Positions 45,131 through 57,832 of a DNA stretch of 64,000 nt are shown here, in pieces. A program made the position numbers and the translations under genes. Origin of the DNA: Chlorocebus sabaeus (taxonomy: Eukaryota > Chordata > Mammalia > Primates > Cercopithecidae); contig NC_132930.1 of the NCBI RefSeq assembly GCF_047675955.1, forward strand, positions 47,121,832-47,185,831. Reading direction: 5' to 3'. The notes under the pieces are model-generated. The model was not told the origin of the DNA. It saw nothing but the letters and a program-made list of their open reading frames with translations, and searched no databases. Numbering within the stretch: position 1 is the stretch's first letter; each line of letters opens with the position of its first letter.

Positions 45131-45180
45131 ACATGTCACACACAGCTAATTACAACAACTCCTGTACAACTTCTACACTT

Positions 45181-45474
45181 TTTTTTTTTTTTTTGAGAGG
45201 GAGTCTTGCTCTGTGACCCAGGCTGGAGTGCAGTGGCATGATCTCGGCTCAATGCAATCTCCACCTCCCAGGTTCAAGTGATTCTCCTGCCTCAGCCTAC
45301 CAAGCAGATGGGATTACAGGTGCCTGCCACCACGCCTGGCTAATTTTTTGTATTTTTAGTAGAGATGGGGTTTCACCATGTTAGCCAGGATGGTCTCCAT
45401 CTACTGACCTCATGATCCACCCGCCTCAGCCTCTCAAAATGCTGGGATTACAGGTGTGAGCCACCGCACCTGGC
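45181..45474 (-). mobile_element. AluS/Y-like, clean duplication
   Basis: CAACTTCTACACTTT occurs on both sides. Confidence 0.95.
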
Positions 45475-45676
45475 CAACTTCTACACTTTCTATAGACTAT
45501 CATATATTCATTATACTACAAAATTATCTTTCACATATCTATCTTCCCATTGGATACTCAACATTATGAATGTCCATAATGCACCCAGCATCTGGTAGGC
45601 ACCCAGTAAATGCTAAGGGAACTGAAACGACTAGTCCAAATCAATAATCTACACTTTGTCTTGTCTACCTCAACCA

Positions 45677-45678
<2 letters not shown>

Positions 45679-45707
<29 letters not shown>

Positions 45708-45987
45708 GAGACAAAGTCTCCCTCTGTCACCAGGCTGGAACGCAGTGGCGCCATCTCAGCTCACTGCAACCTCCACCTCCCGAGTTCAAGTGATCCTCCT
45801 GCCTCAGCCTCCCAAGTAGCTGGGACTACAGGCGGGAGCCACCACGCCCAGCTAATTTTTGTACTGTTAGTAGAGACGGGGTTTCACCACATTGGCCAGG
45901 ATGGTCTTGATCTCCTGACCTCATGATCTGCCCACCTCAGCCTCCCAGACTGCTGGGATTACAGGCATGAGCCACCGTGCCCGGCCA
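45679..45987 (-). mobile_element. AluS-like
   Basis: Long T-run (about 29 bases). Separated from the next antisense Alu by only about 25 bases. Confidence 0.94.
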
Positions 45988-46011
45988 ATTTTCTGCATTT
46001 TTATACATGAT

Positions 46012-46314
46012 TTTTTTTCTTTTTTCTTTTTTTTTGAGACAGAGTCTCGCTCTGTTGCCCAGGCTGGAGGGCAGTAGCACGATCTCAGCTCACTGCAACC
46101 TCCACCTCCCGGATTCAAGCGATTCTCCTGCCTCAGCGTCCTGAGTAGCTGGGACTACACGCCTGTGCCACCACGGTCGGCTAATTTTTATATTTTTAGT
46201 AGAGACGGGGTTTCACCATGTTGGTCAGGCTGGTCTCAAACTCCTGACCTCGTGATCTGCCTACCTCGGCCTCCCCAAGTGCTGGGATTACAGGCATGAG
46301 CCACCAAGACCAGC
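46012..46314 (-). mobile_element. AluS-like
   Basis: TATACATGAT lies on both sides. Confidence 0.94.
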
Positions 46315-48451
46315 CTATACATGATATTTTATTAGCTACCTGCACTCAAGTCCAGGGAACACTGTTATGTGTAGTCACTAAAATATCTGTGCCCTTTTCC
46401 CTTTCTTTCCTAAACTCAGCTTTCCTAAAGCATATGCAGGTTCTTTGAGCAAAAGGTATTGCCTGGAGAGCAATTACTAACATCAATACTTAAACCTCCT
46501 TCTCAGTGGTTACAAAGAGATTGATAACAATCATATCATGAGTTAGGTACAAGATTACCTTAAGTATTTTAGGCTCTGTGATAAATAATTTCTGTAATCT
46601 TACAGAGTAAATACTCAGCAATTTATAATTTCAAGGCTGTTCCATGGAAACTCAATAAAATTCAACGAACAGTGATTGATTCTACATTATTACAGCATCC
46701 TTTTAAATAGCTAATATAACAGTTTTCCTTAGGACTTACTTTTTTTTAAGAATGAACTCTGAAGGACTTACTTTTAATTTCAGTTTACATATTAGAAAAA
46801 AAAACAGAGAAAATCTAATGAAAACTGCAACTGTTTCTAATGATTGCCCCTGAATTGCCCTATTAAATGGCCAGTGGTTCCATAGATGTAAATAAGATGG
46901 TTTTAAGGCATTAATGAAGGCATAGTGGTATTTGCTGGAACTATAGTTACATAAAATGTTTTTCTCCACATAATGTTACTAATGTGGTTTTTCCTATACA
47001 AATGTGGTTGCTATGTTCTAAGTCTACTAAACAACATAATTACTATTTGTTTTGATGCTACTTATCCAGAAGAAAACAAATGTCTGAGCCAGCCTCAGAA
47101 CACGTCTGGATGCCAGGGCAAGTTTTGTATCCCTGCTCTGTCATGGGACAGCACAACAAGTATCTACAAAATACTTCAAGTCTCTACATTCAAGCTCCAT
47201 ACAGCAAAAGAGCAAAACAGCTTGAATTTATTAATAGCAGCAGACTTACATGTATTTCTAACATACTGTTCTTTGCCAATCTTTAAAGTAAAATTAATCT
47301 ACTAAGGTCAAATAAAAAGTTGGTATAAAAGGGCTAACTTCTCACACTGCAGTTTGTATCCCCTTCAATCTCTGAAGGTTCCTGAAAAATCAAAGTAACA
47401 GTCATTTTGTGTAAGGTATTAACAGTCTTTACAGCAATACCCAGAAATGACCAGAGGGAAAATTAAAACTACTTAAATAGAAAAATGGCTGAAAATGGCT
47501 TTTATTCAGAGACAATAAATGGAATAGGTAGGTAGCATCTGAAAATTAACTGACCTGAAGCAATTCCAAAGTAGTCATTTGCACACCTGACAAGCCCCAA
47601 GTCACCCACACCTCTGTGATGGGACCTTGTCCATCACCATCACCTGTGCTCCCCTAGCAGCAGGGAGGCATCTGGCCCAAGGACAGCCAAACCAGAGGCT
47701 AGCCAGTGACCTAAAACAGTGGGGCCCACAGGCAATACTTGCTTTTTTATAGAATCCTCTCCTTCCTGTAATACAATGTTGATAAAGCTAAGTCACCAAG
47801 CTGACGACTAAAAATTTTATGGTCCATATAATTCAAAAGATGAGGAGATGACTTAAGGTAAGGAGGCACCGGAACTTTCATGGCAGGACACAAGGAAAGG
47901 AGCAAGGTCCCTGAGCCTAACGAGGGAACTTGAGAGGAAGGGCAGCTGTGGAGTAGATGTGGGGATCTCCAGCTTGGTCAGTGCAAAGCAGGCTGCCCAG
48001 TAGGGAACAACAGGGACATGGCACTCCGTGCTGAGGAGTATGAAGGAAGACGGGTATTCACAGACTGCTGAGGGTGGTGTGAGCGCCAGCAATCTTTCGG
48101 AAAAGCACTTGGCAGTAGTTTTCACAGCTCCCACACATCCACAGACCTGCGCCTGTGCCCTCCTTTCCAATGTCCTCCAACTACCTCTTCACAACCACGT
48201 GCACCAGACCCCACCCTGTCACCACTTGAGGACCACCCCATTGATTCCATCCTCTTCTCATATCATCAGTTTCTCTTTCTTTCCTGCATCACTTCCATTA
48301 GGATGCAAACATGCTGTGTCTCCCATTCTGAAGAAACACAATGATCTCCTCTCAGTGGCACTTCGGCCCCAGTTTCTCACTGCCTATCTTTTCCTTTCTC
48401 TAGCAAACTCCTTCAGAGTTGTCCACCCCAGTTCTTTTTAAACTTTTTTTC

Positions 48452-48750
48452 TTTTATTTACATATTTTGAGACAGGGTCACTCTGTTGCCCAGGCTGGAC
48501 TGTAGTAGCACGATCTTGGCTCACTGCAACCTCCACCTCCCGGGCTATCAAGTGATCCACCTGCCTCAGTCTCCCAAGTAGCTGGAACTACAGGCATGCA
48601 CCACCACGCCCGGCTAATTTGTGTATTTTTAGTAGAGACGATGTTTTGCTAGGTCACCCAGGCCAGTCTCGAACTTCTGGGCTCAAGCGATCCTTTCACC
48701 TCAGACTCCTGAGTAGCTGAGACCACAGGCATGTGCCACCACACCCAATT
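48452..48750 (-). mobile_element. AluJ-like
   Basis: Diverged; its head abuts the MST LTR with no spacer. Confidence 0.88.
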
Positions 48751-49092
48751 TTGGAGGTGGGCCTAATGGGAAGCGCTTGGGTCATAAGGGCAGATCCCTC
48801 ATGAATGGCTTGAAGCTGTCTTTGCAGGACTGAGTGAGTTCTCATTCTATTAGTTCCCCGAGAGCTAGCTGTTAAAAAGAGCCTGGCACCTCCTTCCCCA
48901 TCTCTCTTGCTTTTTCTCTCATCATGTCATCTGGACACACTGGGTCCTCTTCACCTTGTGTCATAAGTGGAAAAAACCCGAGGCTCTCACCAGATGCAAA
49001 TGCGGCACCATGCTTCTTATACAACTTGCAGAACCAGGAGCAAAATTATCCAGCCTCGGGTATTCCTTATAGCAACACAAACGAACTAAGAC
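48747..49092 (+). mobile_element. MST-type MaLR LTR, 5' truncated
   Basis: Matches remembered MST LTR blocks in order: ggaggtgggcctaatggg, agatccctcatgaatggctt, gttaaaaagagcctggcacc, gccaccatgcttctt-like and tattccttatagcaacacaa. Its 5' end abuts the Alu at 48452-48750, which probably inserted into or replaced the first part. Confidence 0.8.
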
Positions 49093-49204
49093 ATAGAAGT
49101 TTAATTTCACATAAAGCATACAAAATTGTAAAGGGCCAAGAATAGCCAAAACACTCATGAAGAACAATACAGAGTGACTATTAAGGCTTATTAAAAAGCT
49201 ATAC

Positions 49205-49495
49205 TAGGCTGAGCATAGTGGCTCCCTCCTGTAATCCCAGCACTTTGAGAGGCTTGAGGGCTGCTTGAGCCCAGGAGTTCAAGGTCACCTGGGCAACAGA
49301 GGGAGACCCTGTTTCTACAAAACATTTAAAAATAAGCCAGGCATAGTGGCGTGCCCCTGTAGTCCCAGCCACTCAAAAGGCTGAGGTGGGAAGACTGCTT
49401 GAGCTCAGGAGGTTGAGGCTACAATGAGCCATCCTCCTGACACTGCATTCCAGCCTGGGCAACAGAGCAAGACCCTGTTCTCAACAACAAAAAAT
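49205..49495 (+). mobile_element. AluJ-like
   Basis: Diverged head (ggctgagcatagtggctccc) and a degraded tail. Confidence 0.88.
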
Positions 49496-49555
49496 GCTGC
49501 AGTAATTCAGAGAATGCAGTACTGGCCACCCAAGGATAGAAAAGTAGACAAAGGG

Positions 49556-49848
49556 GCCGGGCACGGTGGCTCACGCCTGTAATCCCAGCACTTTGGGAGG
49601 CAAGACGAGCAAATCACAAGGTCAGGAGATCGAGACCATCTTGGCTAACACGTTGAAACCCCGTCTCTACTAAAAATACGAAAAACTTAGCCAGGCATGG
49701 TGGCGGGCACCTGTAGTCCCAGCTACTAGGGAGGCTGAGGAAGGAGAATGGCATGAACCTGGGAAGCAGAACTTGTAGTGAGCCAAGATCACGCCACTGC
49801 ACTCCAGCCCGGGCGACACAGCGAGACTCTGTCTCAAAAAAAAGAAAG
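49556..49848 (+). mobile_element. AluY-like
   Basis: TAGACAAAGG flanks it. Confidence 0.94.
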
Positions 49849-50002
49849 AAAAATAGACAAAGGAACAATATAGAATCAAGGTATGATACACAGACACCAA
49901 ATCTATAACCAAGATGGCATTCTACAATACTATGGAAAGAATGGCCTTTTAAAGTTAACACAGAACAACTAGATACCCAAATCAGGGGAAAAAATGAAAT
50001 TG

Positions 50003-50328
50003 GGCCGGGCGCGGTGGCTCACGCCTGTAATCCCAGCACTTTGGGAGGCCAAGATGGGCGGATCACGAGGTCAGGAGATCGAGACCATCCTGACTAACAC
50101 GGTGAAACCCCGTCTCTACTAAAAATACAAAAATTAGCCGGGCGCAGTGGCGGGCGTCTGTAGTCCCAGCCACACGGGAGGCTGAGGCAGGAGAATGGCG
50201 TGAACCCGGGAGGCGGAGCTTGCAGTGAGTGGAGATTGCGCCACCACATTCCAGCCTGGGCGACAGAGCGAGACTCCGTCTCAAAAAAAAAAAAACAAAA
50301 AAAAAAAAACAAAAAACAAAAAAAAAAA
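50003..50328 (+). mobile_element. AluY, well preserved
   Basis: Flanked by AAATGAAATTGGGCC. Several CpG dinucleotides survive, so it is among the younger copies here. Confidence 0.95.
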
Positions 50329-50509
50329 TGAAATTGGGCCCCATGTCACACCATACACAAAAATAAATTCCATAATTATAGACCTAAATGTGAAAGATGA
50401 TGGATAACATCCTCTTGACCTTGGGTAAAGGAAAACATTTTCAAGACAGACACCAAGAGCACTAAAGCATAAAGGAAAAGATCAACAGATTCAACTATAT
50501 ACATATATT

Positions 50510-50796
50510 TTTTTGAGACAGAGTTTCGCTCTTGTTGCCCAGGCTGGAGTGCAATGGCACGATCTCAGTTCACTGCAACCTCTGCCTCCTGGGTTCAAGT
50601 GATTCTCCTGCCTCAGATTCCTGAGTAGCTAGGATTACAGGTATGCACTACCACACCTGGCTAATTTTGTATTTTTAGTAGAGATGGGGTTTCTCCATGT
50701 TGATCAGGCTGGTCATGAACTCCCAACTTCAAGTGATCTGCCTGCCTCAGCCTCCCAAAGTGCTGGGATTACAGGCATGAGCCACTGCACCCAGCC
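50510..50796 (-). mobile_element. AluS-like
   Basis: AGATTCAACTAT lies on both sides, inside an old L1. Confidence 0.94.
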
Positions 50797-50819
50797 CAGA
50801 TTCAACTATTTAAAAATCA

Positions 50820-51113
50820 TTTATTTTTAGGGATGCAGTCTCATTCTGTCACCCAGGCTGGTGTGCAGTAGCGCAATCTTGGCTCACTGCAACCTCCACC
50901 TCCCAGGTTCAAGCAATTCGGCCTGCCTCAGCCTCCCCAGCATCTGGGACTACAGGTGCCCACCACCATGCCCAGCTAATTTCTGTTTTTTCAGTAGAGA
51001 TGGAGTTTCGCCATGTTGCCCAGGCTGGTCTTGAATGCCTGACCTCAGGTGATCTGCCCACTTCAGCCTCCCAAAGGGCTAGGACTACAGGTGTGAACCA
51101 CCATACCCAGCCT
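50820..51113 (-). mobile_element. AluS/J-like
   Basis: T-run replaced by tatttttagggatgcag; inserted in the same L1. Confidence 0.9.
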
Positions 51114-51787
51114 AAAATTTAAAACTTCTATTAAACATTAAGAAAATGAAAAAAATGACCAAAAAAAGTGAAAAATGAGAAAAATAGGAAAAAGATTACA
51201 CAACTTGGTTGAAAAAATTGGGCAAAAGACTTGAACAGGTTCTTCACAACAGATGACCCAAATGGTCTATAGACATAAACACAAGAAAAGATGATGTTAC
51301 ATATCATAGATAAATTAAATCACAGTACCACCATTTACCCACCAAAGAGGCTGAAATAAAAAATCAGGACAAAAACCATGCTCAACCAAAAACATGAAAC
51401 AATGGGAACTCTCAAGCACTGCTGGCAGAGTGAAAATAGGTATAACCACTTTGGGAAACAGGCATTACATGAAGACTGTGACCCAGTAATTCCTTTTCTG
51501 GATATCTACCTTTCCTCATAAGTCCTGTATGCACCAAAACACGTGTACAAGAGTATCCATGCCAGTCCCAAACTAGAAATAACCCATAAACTGTAGAATG
51601 AATGGTCATCTCTACAGTGAAATACTACATAGGAATTAAAATGGATAAACCATAGCTAAGTTCAAAACAAATAAATCTTTCAAATATTGTTGGGTGAGAC
51701 AAGTTGTATACCCTAGATTATTCAGTATGGATGCTTCCATCTATATAAGGTACAAAAACAGGCAAAACTATAGTGCTGAGATGTTTA

Positions 51788-52088
51788 GTTTTTTCCCTTT
51801 CCCTTTCCTTTAGACAGAGTCTTGCTCTGTCACCAGGCTGGAGTGCAGTGGCACGGTCTCAGCTCACGGCAACCTCCTCCACCCGGGTTGAAGCGATTCT
51901 CCTGCCTCAGCCTCCTGAGTAGCTGGGACTATAGGCACGCACCACCACACCCAGCTAATTTTTGTATTTTCAGTAGAGATGGGGTTTCACTATGTTGGCC
52001 AGGATGGTCTAGATTTCTTGACCTCATGATCCACCCACCTCAGTCTCCCAAAGTGCTGGGATTACAGGTGTGAGCCACCGCACCCTGC
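51788..52088 (-). mobile_element. AluS-like with CCCTTT tail
   Basis: The tail is a ccctttccctttcctt run, and TGTTTAGT flanks the element. Confidence 0.93.
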
Positions 52089-52302
52089 TGTTTAGTATGT
52101 TTAACGAAAGGAAAAGAAAGGAAACTGTAATCGAGTAGTAGCCTTTAGTGGGCTTTTGGAGTCCTGATAATGTTCTATTTCCTCATCTGAATGGTGCTTA
52201 TACCAGGGGTCAAATTAATTTGCAAACCTGTATATTACTTTTATGCATTTTTATAGTATATAACAGTAACAGTAAGAAATATTCTTTAGAAATGGGGTCT
52301 TT

Positions 52303-52466
52303 TTTTTTTGAGACGGAGTCTCACTCTGTCGCCCAGGCTGGAGTGTCGTGGCACAATCTTCACTCACTGCAACCTCTGCCTCCCAGGTTCAAGCAAGTCT
52401 CCTGCTTCAGCCTCCTGAGTAGCTGGGATTACAGGTGCAAGCCACCACGCACGGCTCATTTTTTTA
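52303..52466 (-). mobile_element. Alu right monomer only
   Basis: Ends at cacgcacggctcattttt; the left monomer is absent. Confidence 0.88.
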
Positions 52467-52489
52467 AGAAACGTTCTTTAAAGAAATAC

Positions 52490-52800
52490 ATTTTGGACAA
52501 ATGAACAAGGTGATTCCACAGGGAGAGATCTCTCAATAAATGATACACAACTGGATATGAATATGGAGGGGGGGACACCTCCAACTTCACCTCACACCAT
52601 ACCCAAAATTAACTTGAAATAGATCACAAACCTATACATATATAACAGCTAAAATTACAAAACCTCTAGAAGAAAACAAAGGAGAAAGTTTTCCCAATCT
52701 TGGAGTAGACAAAGATCTCTTGAGACCCCAAAAGCACTAATCATTAAAAAAAATTGGTAAACTGGACTTACACCAAAAAACTTCTGTTCCTCAAGACATG
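52490..52800 (+). mobile_element. L1 ORF2 fragment, second copy
   Basis: The sequence (aatgatacacaactggatat, cctctagaagaaaacaaagg, ccaaaagcactaatcatt) belongs upstream of the ORF2 end already passed at 51200-51700, so it is a different L1 insertion. It stops at about 52800. Confidence 0.6.
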
Positions 52801-53289
52801 GCTGCTTCTGGCTTCTGCACTAGGATGAAGAGAGCTGGGCGAGCATACTGCTCACCCTTACAGTGCAAAACAGCCAGACTAACTTCATATCTATGACTGT
52901 TTCTGAACCTGCTGAGGTTACAGAACAAAACTGGCCCATAATCTCAAGTGCCGTCAGGGAAAGAAAACACATCCACTCACCTGGGATAGACACAATCAGA
53001 CACCGGTAAGAAGAGTTCGGCAAGAATAAAAGACAAATTGCAAAAGGCTGAGTACAGGCTGTCAAGACAATTTGTGGCAGCTGCAGAAACTGGGAAAGCC
53101 TGCACTACTTCACAGGCTCTTTCTCCATGGCACTCATGAGGCACTCACTGAAAAGATCTGAAAGAGCCCTAAGAAGCATAGACAGTAGTGCAGAACGCAG
53201 GGAGGGGACCAGGAGCCAGGAAGGAAGGGCAAGAAATTCCACTCAAATCCTTCCTCTCAACCTCCACTCAGAAACAAAAGTCCTAATTT

Positions 53290-53316
53290 GTGGGGGGCCA
53301 GGGCGGGGGTGGGAAG
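53290..53316 (+). other. G-rich tract
   Basis: ggggggccagggcgggggtg followed by ggaagg gives four G-runs with short loops. Confidence 0.6.
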
Positions 53317-53470
53317 GCTTTGGTGAACACTTACTGTGACTAGGGGAAGGGAAGAGGGAGAGGAGGGACCTAGTTCTGCAAAAGGGGCAAGCGAGTCAGG
53401 GAAAAGGCGGAGCTGAGACAGCCGCACCTCTGAAGTCCAGGGTTACTAGACATGTCTAAAACTCAGGTTC

Positions 53471-53765
53471 GGCCAGGCGCGGTGGCTCATGCCTATAATC
53501 CCAGCACTCTGGAAGGCTGAGGCGAGCAAATTACCTGAGGTCAGGAGTTTGGCACCAGCTTGGCCAACATGCTGAAATACAGACAGGGTTCTGTCTCTAC
53601 TAAAAATACAAAAATTGGCTGGGCACGGTAGCGGGTGCCTGTAGCTACTTTGGAGGCTGAGGCAGAAGAATCGCTTGAACCTGGGAGGCGGAGGTTGCAG
53701 TGAGCTGAGATTGCACCACCACACTCCAGCCCGGGAGACAAGAGCAAAACTCCATCTCAAAAAAC
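53471..53765 (+). mobile_element. AluS-like with an internal 12-base insertion
   Basis: atacagacagggttctg interrupts the usual tgaaaccctgtctc. Tail is (CAA)n. Confidence 0.92.
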
Positions 53766-54255
53766 AACAACAACAACAAACTGAGCCTTAACCAGAAAAG
53801 GAGGCAGCACCCCACTACCACTACACACTTCCAAGTCAAAAAGCTTCAAACAACCGCCAACAGCAGAATACAGCTGGGAGAAGAATATGCAAAGAAACCG
53901 CCTGGGAAATACAAGAAAGAAAGAAGACTTAAAACAGAATTTCAAACACTGCCATGGTAAAACACTCCTCATCCTAGATCCAAGCCGCCTCTACAAAAAT
54001 TCAAAGCCTGTACTGCATAACACACATCAAATAATAAACTGAGGCCAACTCTAAACAGAGCAGAAGACGTAATGGTTGAGAATTTTCCAAAATTAATGAC
54101 AAACACCAAACCGCAGATCCAAGAAGCACAGAGAACGTTAAAAAACAAACAAACAACAACAACAAAACAAACACCTGGTCCTATCACTCCTCACTTCTCA
54201 AAACAAAAGACAACTGGATACACAACTAATTAGGACAAAAGTCAGGCTCAACCAA

Positions 54256-54334
54256 GAATACGAAAATAAGAAAGAAAGAAGACAGAGAGAGGGAGGGAGG
54301 GAGAAGGAGGTAGAAGGAAGGAAGGAAACAAACA
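54256..54334 (+). repeat. Purine-rich (GAAA/GGGA)n tract
   Basis: Degenerate purine run before the Alu at 54335. Confidence 0.85.
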
Positions 54335-54605
54335 CTGACCAAGTACAGCGGGGCTCATGCCTGTAATCCCAGCACTTGGGGTGAGCGGATTGCTTGAACC
54401 CAGGAGTTCAGGAGCAGCCTGGGCAACATAGCAAGACCTCATCTCTACAAAAAAGTTTAAAAAATTAGACCACACTTGTGGTCTCAGCTACTCAGGAGCC
54501 TGAGGTGGAAAAATGCTTGAGCATGGGAGGTCGAAGCTGCAGTGAGCTGTGATCATGTCACTGCATTCCAGCCTGGGCAACAGAGCAAGACCTTGTCTTG
54601 AAAAG
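54335..54605 (+). mobile_element. AluJ-like, eroded
   Basis: Head reads tgaccaagtacagcgggg, with internal deletions in the left monomer. Confidence 0.85.
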
Positions 54606-54815
54606 AATGGGGGCCGGGGGAGGAGAGGAGAGACTGAAAGCAGCTAGGGATAAAAGAAACTACACATGGAAGAACAAAAACAATTACAGCAGGATTCTTG
54701 TGAGAAACCATAAAAACCAGAAGAGAGTAATTTTTCTAAAATCTGGGGGAAAAAAATAGCTTTTAACTGTGACTTCTATACCCAGCAAAGGGATCTTTTA
54801 AAAGTAAAGGAGAAG

Positions 54816-55128
54816 GGCTAGGCGCGGTGGCTCACGCCTGTAATCCCAGCACTTTGGGAGGCCGAGGCAGGCAGATCATGAGGTCAGGAGATTGAGACTA
54901 TACTGGCTAACACGGTGAAACCTCATCTCTACTAAAAATACAAAAAATTAGCCATGCATGGTGGCAGGCACCTGTAGTCCCAGCTACTTGGGAGGCTGAG
55001 GCAGGAGAATGGTGTGAACCCAGGAGGCAGAGCTTGAAGTGAGCCAAGATCGCACCACTGCACTCCAGCCTGAGCTGGAGCAAGACAGAGCGAGACTCCA
55101 TCTCAAAAAATAAAAATAAATAAATAAA
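54816..55128 (+). mobile_element. AluY-like
   Basis: TAAAGGAGAA flanks it. Tail ends (AAAT)n. Confidence 0.94.
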
Positions 55129-55221
55129 TAATATAAAGGAGAAAGACAGACTTTCTCAAACAAAAACAGGAAATTTATTGCCAGCATACCTAACCCACGT
55201 AAAACATTGAAGTATTTCAGA

Positions 55222-55516
55222 AGCTGGGCATGGTGGCTCACGCCTGTAATCTCAGCACTTTGGGAGGCCGAGGCAGGCGGACTGCCTGAGCTCAGGAGTC
55301 GACACCAGCCTGGCAACACAGTGAAACCCCATCTCTGCTACAATACAAAAAATTAACTGGGAGTGGTGGCATGCGCCTGTAATCCCAGCTACTCAGGAGG
55401 CTGAGGCAGGAGAACTGCTTGGACCTGGGAGGCAGAGGTTGCAGTGAGCCAAGATTGTGCCACTGCACTCCAGCCTGGGTTACAGAGCAAGACTCCGTCT
55501 CCAAAAAAAGAAAGAA
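55222..55516 (+). mobile_element. AluS/J-like
   Basis: ATTTCAGAA lies on both sides. Confidence 0.92.
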
Positions 55517-55614
55517 AACATTTCAGAAAGAAAGAATACGGTATCAGACCAAAACCTAGATCTACAAAAGAAATGGCAATCCCAAAAATGGAATAAAATA
55601 AATCAGTGGGGGTT

Positions 55615-55919
55615 TTTTTTGTTGTTTTTTTTTTTTTGAGATGGAGTCTTGCTTTGTCACCCAGACTGGAGTGCAGTGGCACGATCTCGGCTCACTGCAA
55701 CCTCCGCCTCCCGAGTTCACGCCATTCTCCTGCCTCAGCCTCCTGAGAGTAGCTGGGACTACAGGCGCCCGCCACCATGCCTGGCTAAGTTTTTCTTATT
55801 TTTAGTAGAGACGGGGTTTCAACATGTTAGCCAAGATGGTCTCGATCTCCTGACCTTGTGATTTGCCCGTCTCGCCTCCCAAAGTGCTGGGATTATAGGC
55901 GTGAGCCACCGCACCCGGC
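55615..55919 (-). mobile_element. AluY-like
   Basis: AAATCAGTGGG lies on both sides. Confidence 0.95.
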
Positions 55920-56261
55920 CAAATCAGTGGGTTTAAAAAAAATTTATAAAGAACAGAGGTTTATTTGGCTCACAGTTCTGTAGACTATACAAGCATGGCA
56001 CCAGCATCTGCTCAGCTTCTAGTGAGGCCACAGGAAGCTTTTACTCATGGCAAAAGGCAAAGGAGGAACAAATGTATCACATGGCAAGAGAGTGAGGAGC
56101 CAGAGATAGAGCGGGGAGGCCCCAGACTCTTTTTAACAACCAGATTTCAAGTGAACTAACAAAGCAAGAACTCATTCATTACCATGGGGAGGGCATTCAT
56201 GAAGTCATTCATGAAGACCCACCTCCATGACCAACACTTCCCAGCAGACCCTAGCTCCAAA

Positions 56262-56940
56262 ATGGGGGGATGTGTCATTTTATTTTTTTAAGTTTGGGGG
56301 TACATGTGCAGCATGTACAGGTCACACAGGTAAACATGTATCACAGGGGTTTGTTGTACCAATTATTTCTTCACCCAGGTAGTAAGCCTAGTAGCCATCA
56401 GTTGTTATTTTTCCTGATCCTCCCCCTCCTCCCACCCTCCACCCTTTGATAGGCCACAGTGTGTGTTGTTCCCCTCTATGTGTCCATGTATTCTCATCAC
56501 CTGTAAGTGAGAATATAAAAGTTCCCGTGTTAGTTTGTTAAGGATAATGGCCTCTAGCTCCATCCAAGTCCCTGAAAAGAACAGGATCCCATTCTTTTAT
56601 ATGGCTGCATAGTATTCCATGGTGTATATATACCATGTTTTCTTTATCCAATCTATCTATCATTGATGGGCATTTGGGTTGATTCCATGTCTTTGCTATT
56701 GTGAACAGTGCTGCAATAAACACGTGCATGCACGTGTCTTTGTAACAGAACAATTTATATTCCTTTGGGTATATACCCAATAATGGGATTACTGGGTTGA
56801 ATGGTATTTCTGACTTTAGGTCTTTGTGGAATTGCCATACCGTCTTCCACAATGGTTAAACTAATTTACACTCCCACCAACAGTGTATAAGCGTTCCTTT
56901 TTCTCTCACCACCATCTGTTATTTTTTAACTTTTTAATAA
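56262..56940 (-). mobile_element. L1P 3' end, 5' truncated
   Basis: On the minus strand the ORF2 C-terminus reads from about 56852 to 56538 (VWQFHKDL, NPVIPLLGIYP, then IKEWDPVLFRDLDG), followed by a primate-type 3'UTR to 56262. It is the least decayed L1 in the window. The 5' end is missing beyond about 56940, so it cannot move. Confidence 0.9.
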
Positions 56941-56976
56941 CAGTCATTCTCACTGCTGAAAAATCAGTGTTTTCAC

Positions 56977-57283
56977 TTTTTTTTGTTGTTGTTGTTGTTT
57001 TGGTTTTTTGAGACAGGGCCTCACTCTGTCACCTAGGCTGGAGCACAGTGGCATGATCACTGGTCTCTGCTGCTGTAACCTCCCAAGCTTAAGCAATCCT
57101 TCCACCTCAGCCTCCTAACTGGGACCACAGGCAAGTGCCATCATGCCTGGCTAATATTTTTTATTTTTTGTAGAGAAAGGACCTTGTTATGTTGCCCAGG
57201 TTGGTCTCCAACACCTGGGCTTAAGTGATCTCTCAGCCTCCCAAAGTGCTGGGATTACAGGCGTGAGCCACCACGCCCAGCCA
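56977..57283 (-). mobile_element. AluJ-like with (TTG)n tail
   Basis: Tail contains tgttgttgttgttgtttt. A perfect hairpin lies just beyond its head. Confidence 0.88.
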
Positions 57284-57291
57284 GCCTTATT

Positions 57292-57318
57292 TTTAATTGC
57301 ACTTTTAGTGCAATTAAA
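57292..57318. repeat. Perfect 12 bp inverted repeat
   Basis: TTTAATTGCACT faces its exact complement across a three-base loop, between an Alu and an L1 fragment. Confidence 0.97.
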
Positions 57319-57480
57319 GATTGATTTTCAAATACAAAAACAGCAATGTACTATGTGTTTATAGCATATGTAGAAGCAAAATGTGTAACATCAATAGCAC
57401 AAAGGATGAAGGGAGGAATTGGCAATATACTGTACAAGGTTCTTGTACTACTGTGAAGTGGTATATGGCAGCATTTATTT
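57300..57480 (+). mobile_element. Old L1 fragment
   Basis: Text such as atcaatagcacaaaggatga and tactactgtgaagtggtata resembles the L1M block near 19300. It may continue at 57784-57832 after an Alu. Confidence 0.5.
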
Positions 57481-57783
57481 TTATTTATTTATTTTTTTTT
57501 GAGACAGAGTCTCACTCCATCACCCAGGCTGGAGTGCAAAGTACGATCTTGGCTCACTGCAACCTCCACCTCTCAGGTTCAAGCAGTTATCATGCCTCAG
57601 CCTTCCAAGTAACCGGGATTACAGTCCTGTACCACTATATCTGGCAAATTTTTTTGTATTTTTAGTAGAGACGGGGTTTCACCATGTTGGTCAGGCTAGT
57701 CTCGAACTCCTGACCTCACGTGATCCACCCACCTCAGCCTCCCAAAGTGCTGGGATTACAGGCATAAGCCACAGCACCCAGTC
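57480..57783 (-). mobile_element. AluS-like
   Basis: Tail is a (TTTA)n-type run. The element splits an L1 fragment. Confidence 0.92.
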
Positions 57784-57832
57784 ATGCTATCATCTGAAGG
57801 TACGCTCTGGATTAATTTAAAACATATACTGC

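Larger units (their letters stand above)
49849..52300 (+). mobile_element. Ancient L1 3' region, interrupted by five Alus
   Basis: Plus-strand L1 blocks lie at 49849-50002, 50329-50509, 51114-51787 and 52089-52300. They include aactctcaagcactgctggc, cagtaattccttttctgg and an ending like L1 3'UTR (cctgataatgttctatttcc). A separate ORF2 fragment follows at 52490-52800. Confidence 0.65.
53820..55614 (+). mobile_element. Old L1 5'/ORF1-region fragments between Alus
   Basis: Pieces at about 53990-54334, 54606-54815, 55129-55221 and 55517-55614 resemble one L1M element. Examples are gagaattttccaaaattaat, gtgacttctatacccagcaa and agacagactttctcaaac. The assignment rests on remembered L1 text, and the frames are broken. 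Confidence 0.45.

Noticed and set aside
56538..56852. Open frame of about 104 residues on the minus strand
   Set aside because: It is the C-terminal end of L1 ORF2 in a truncated element, not a host gene.
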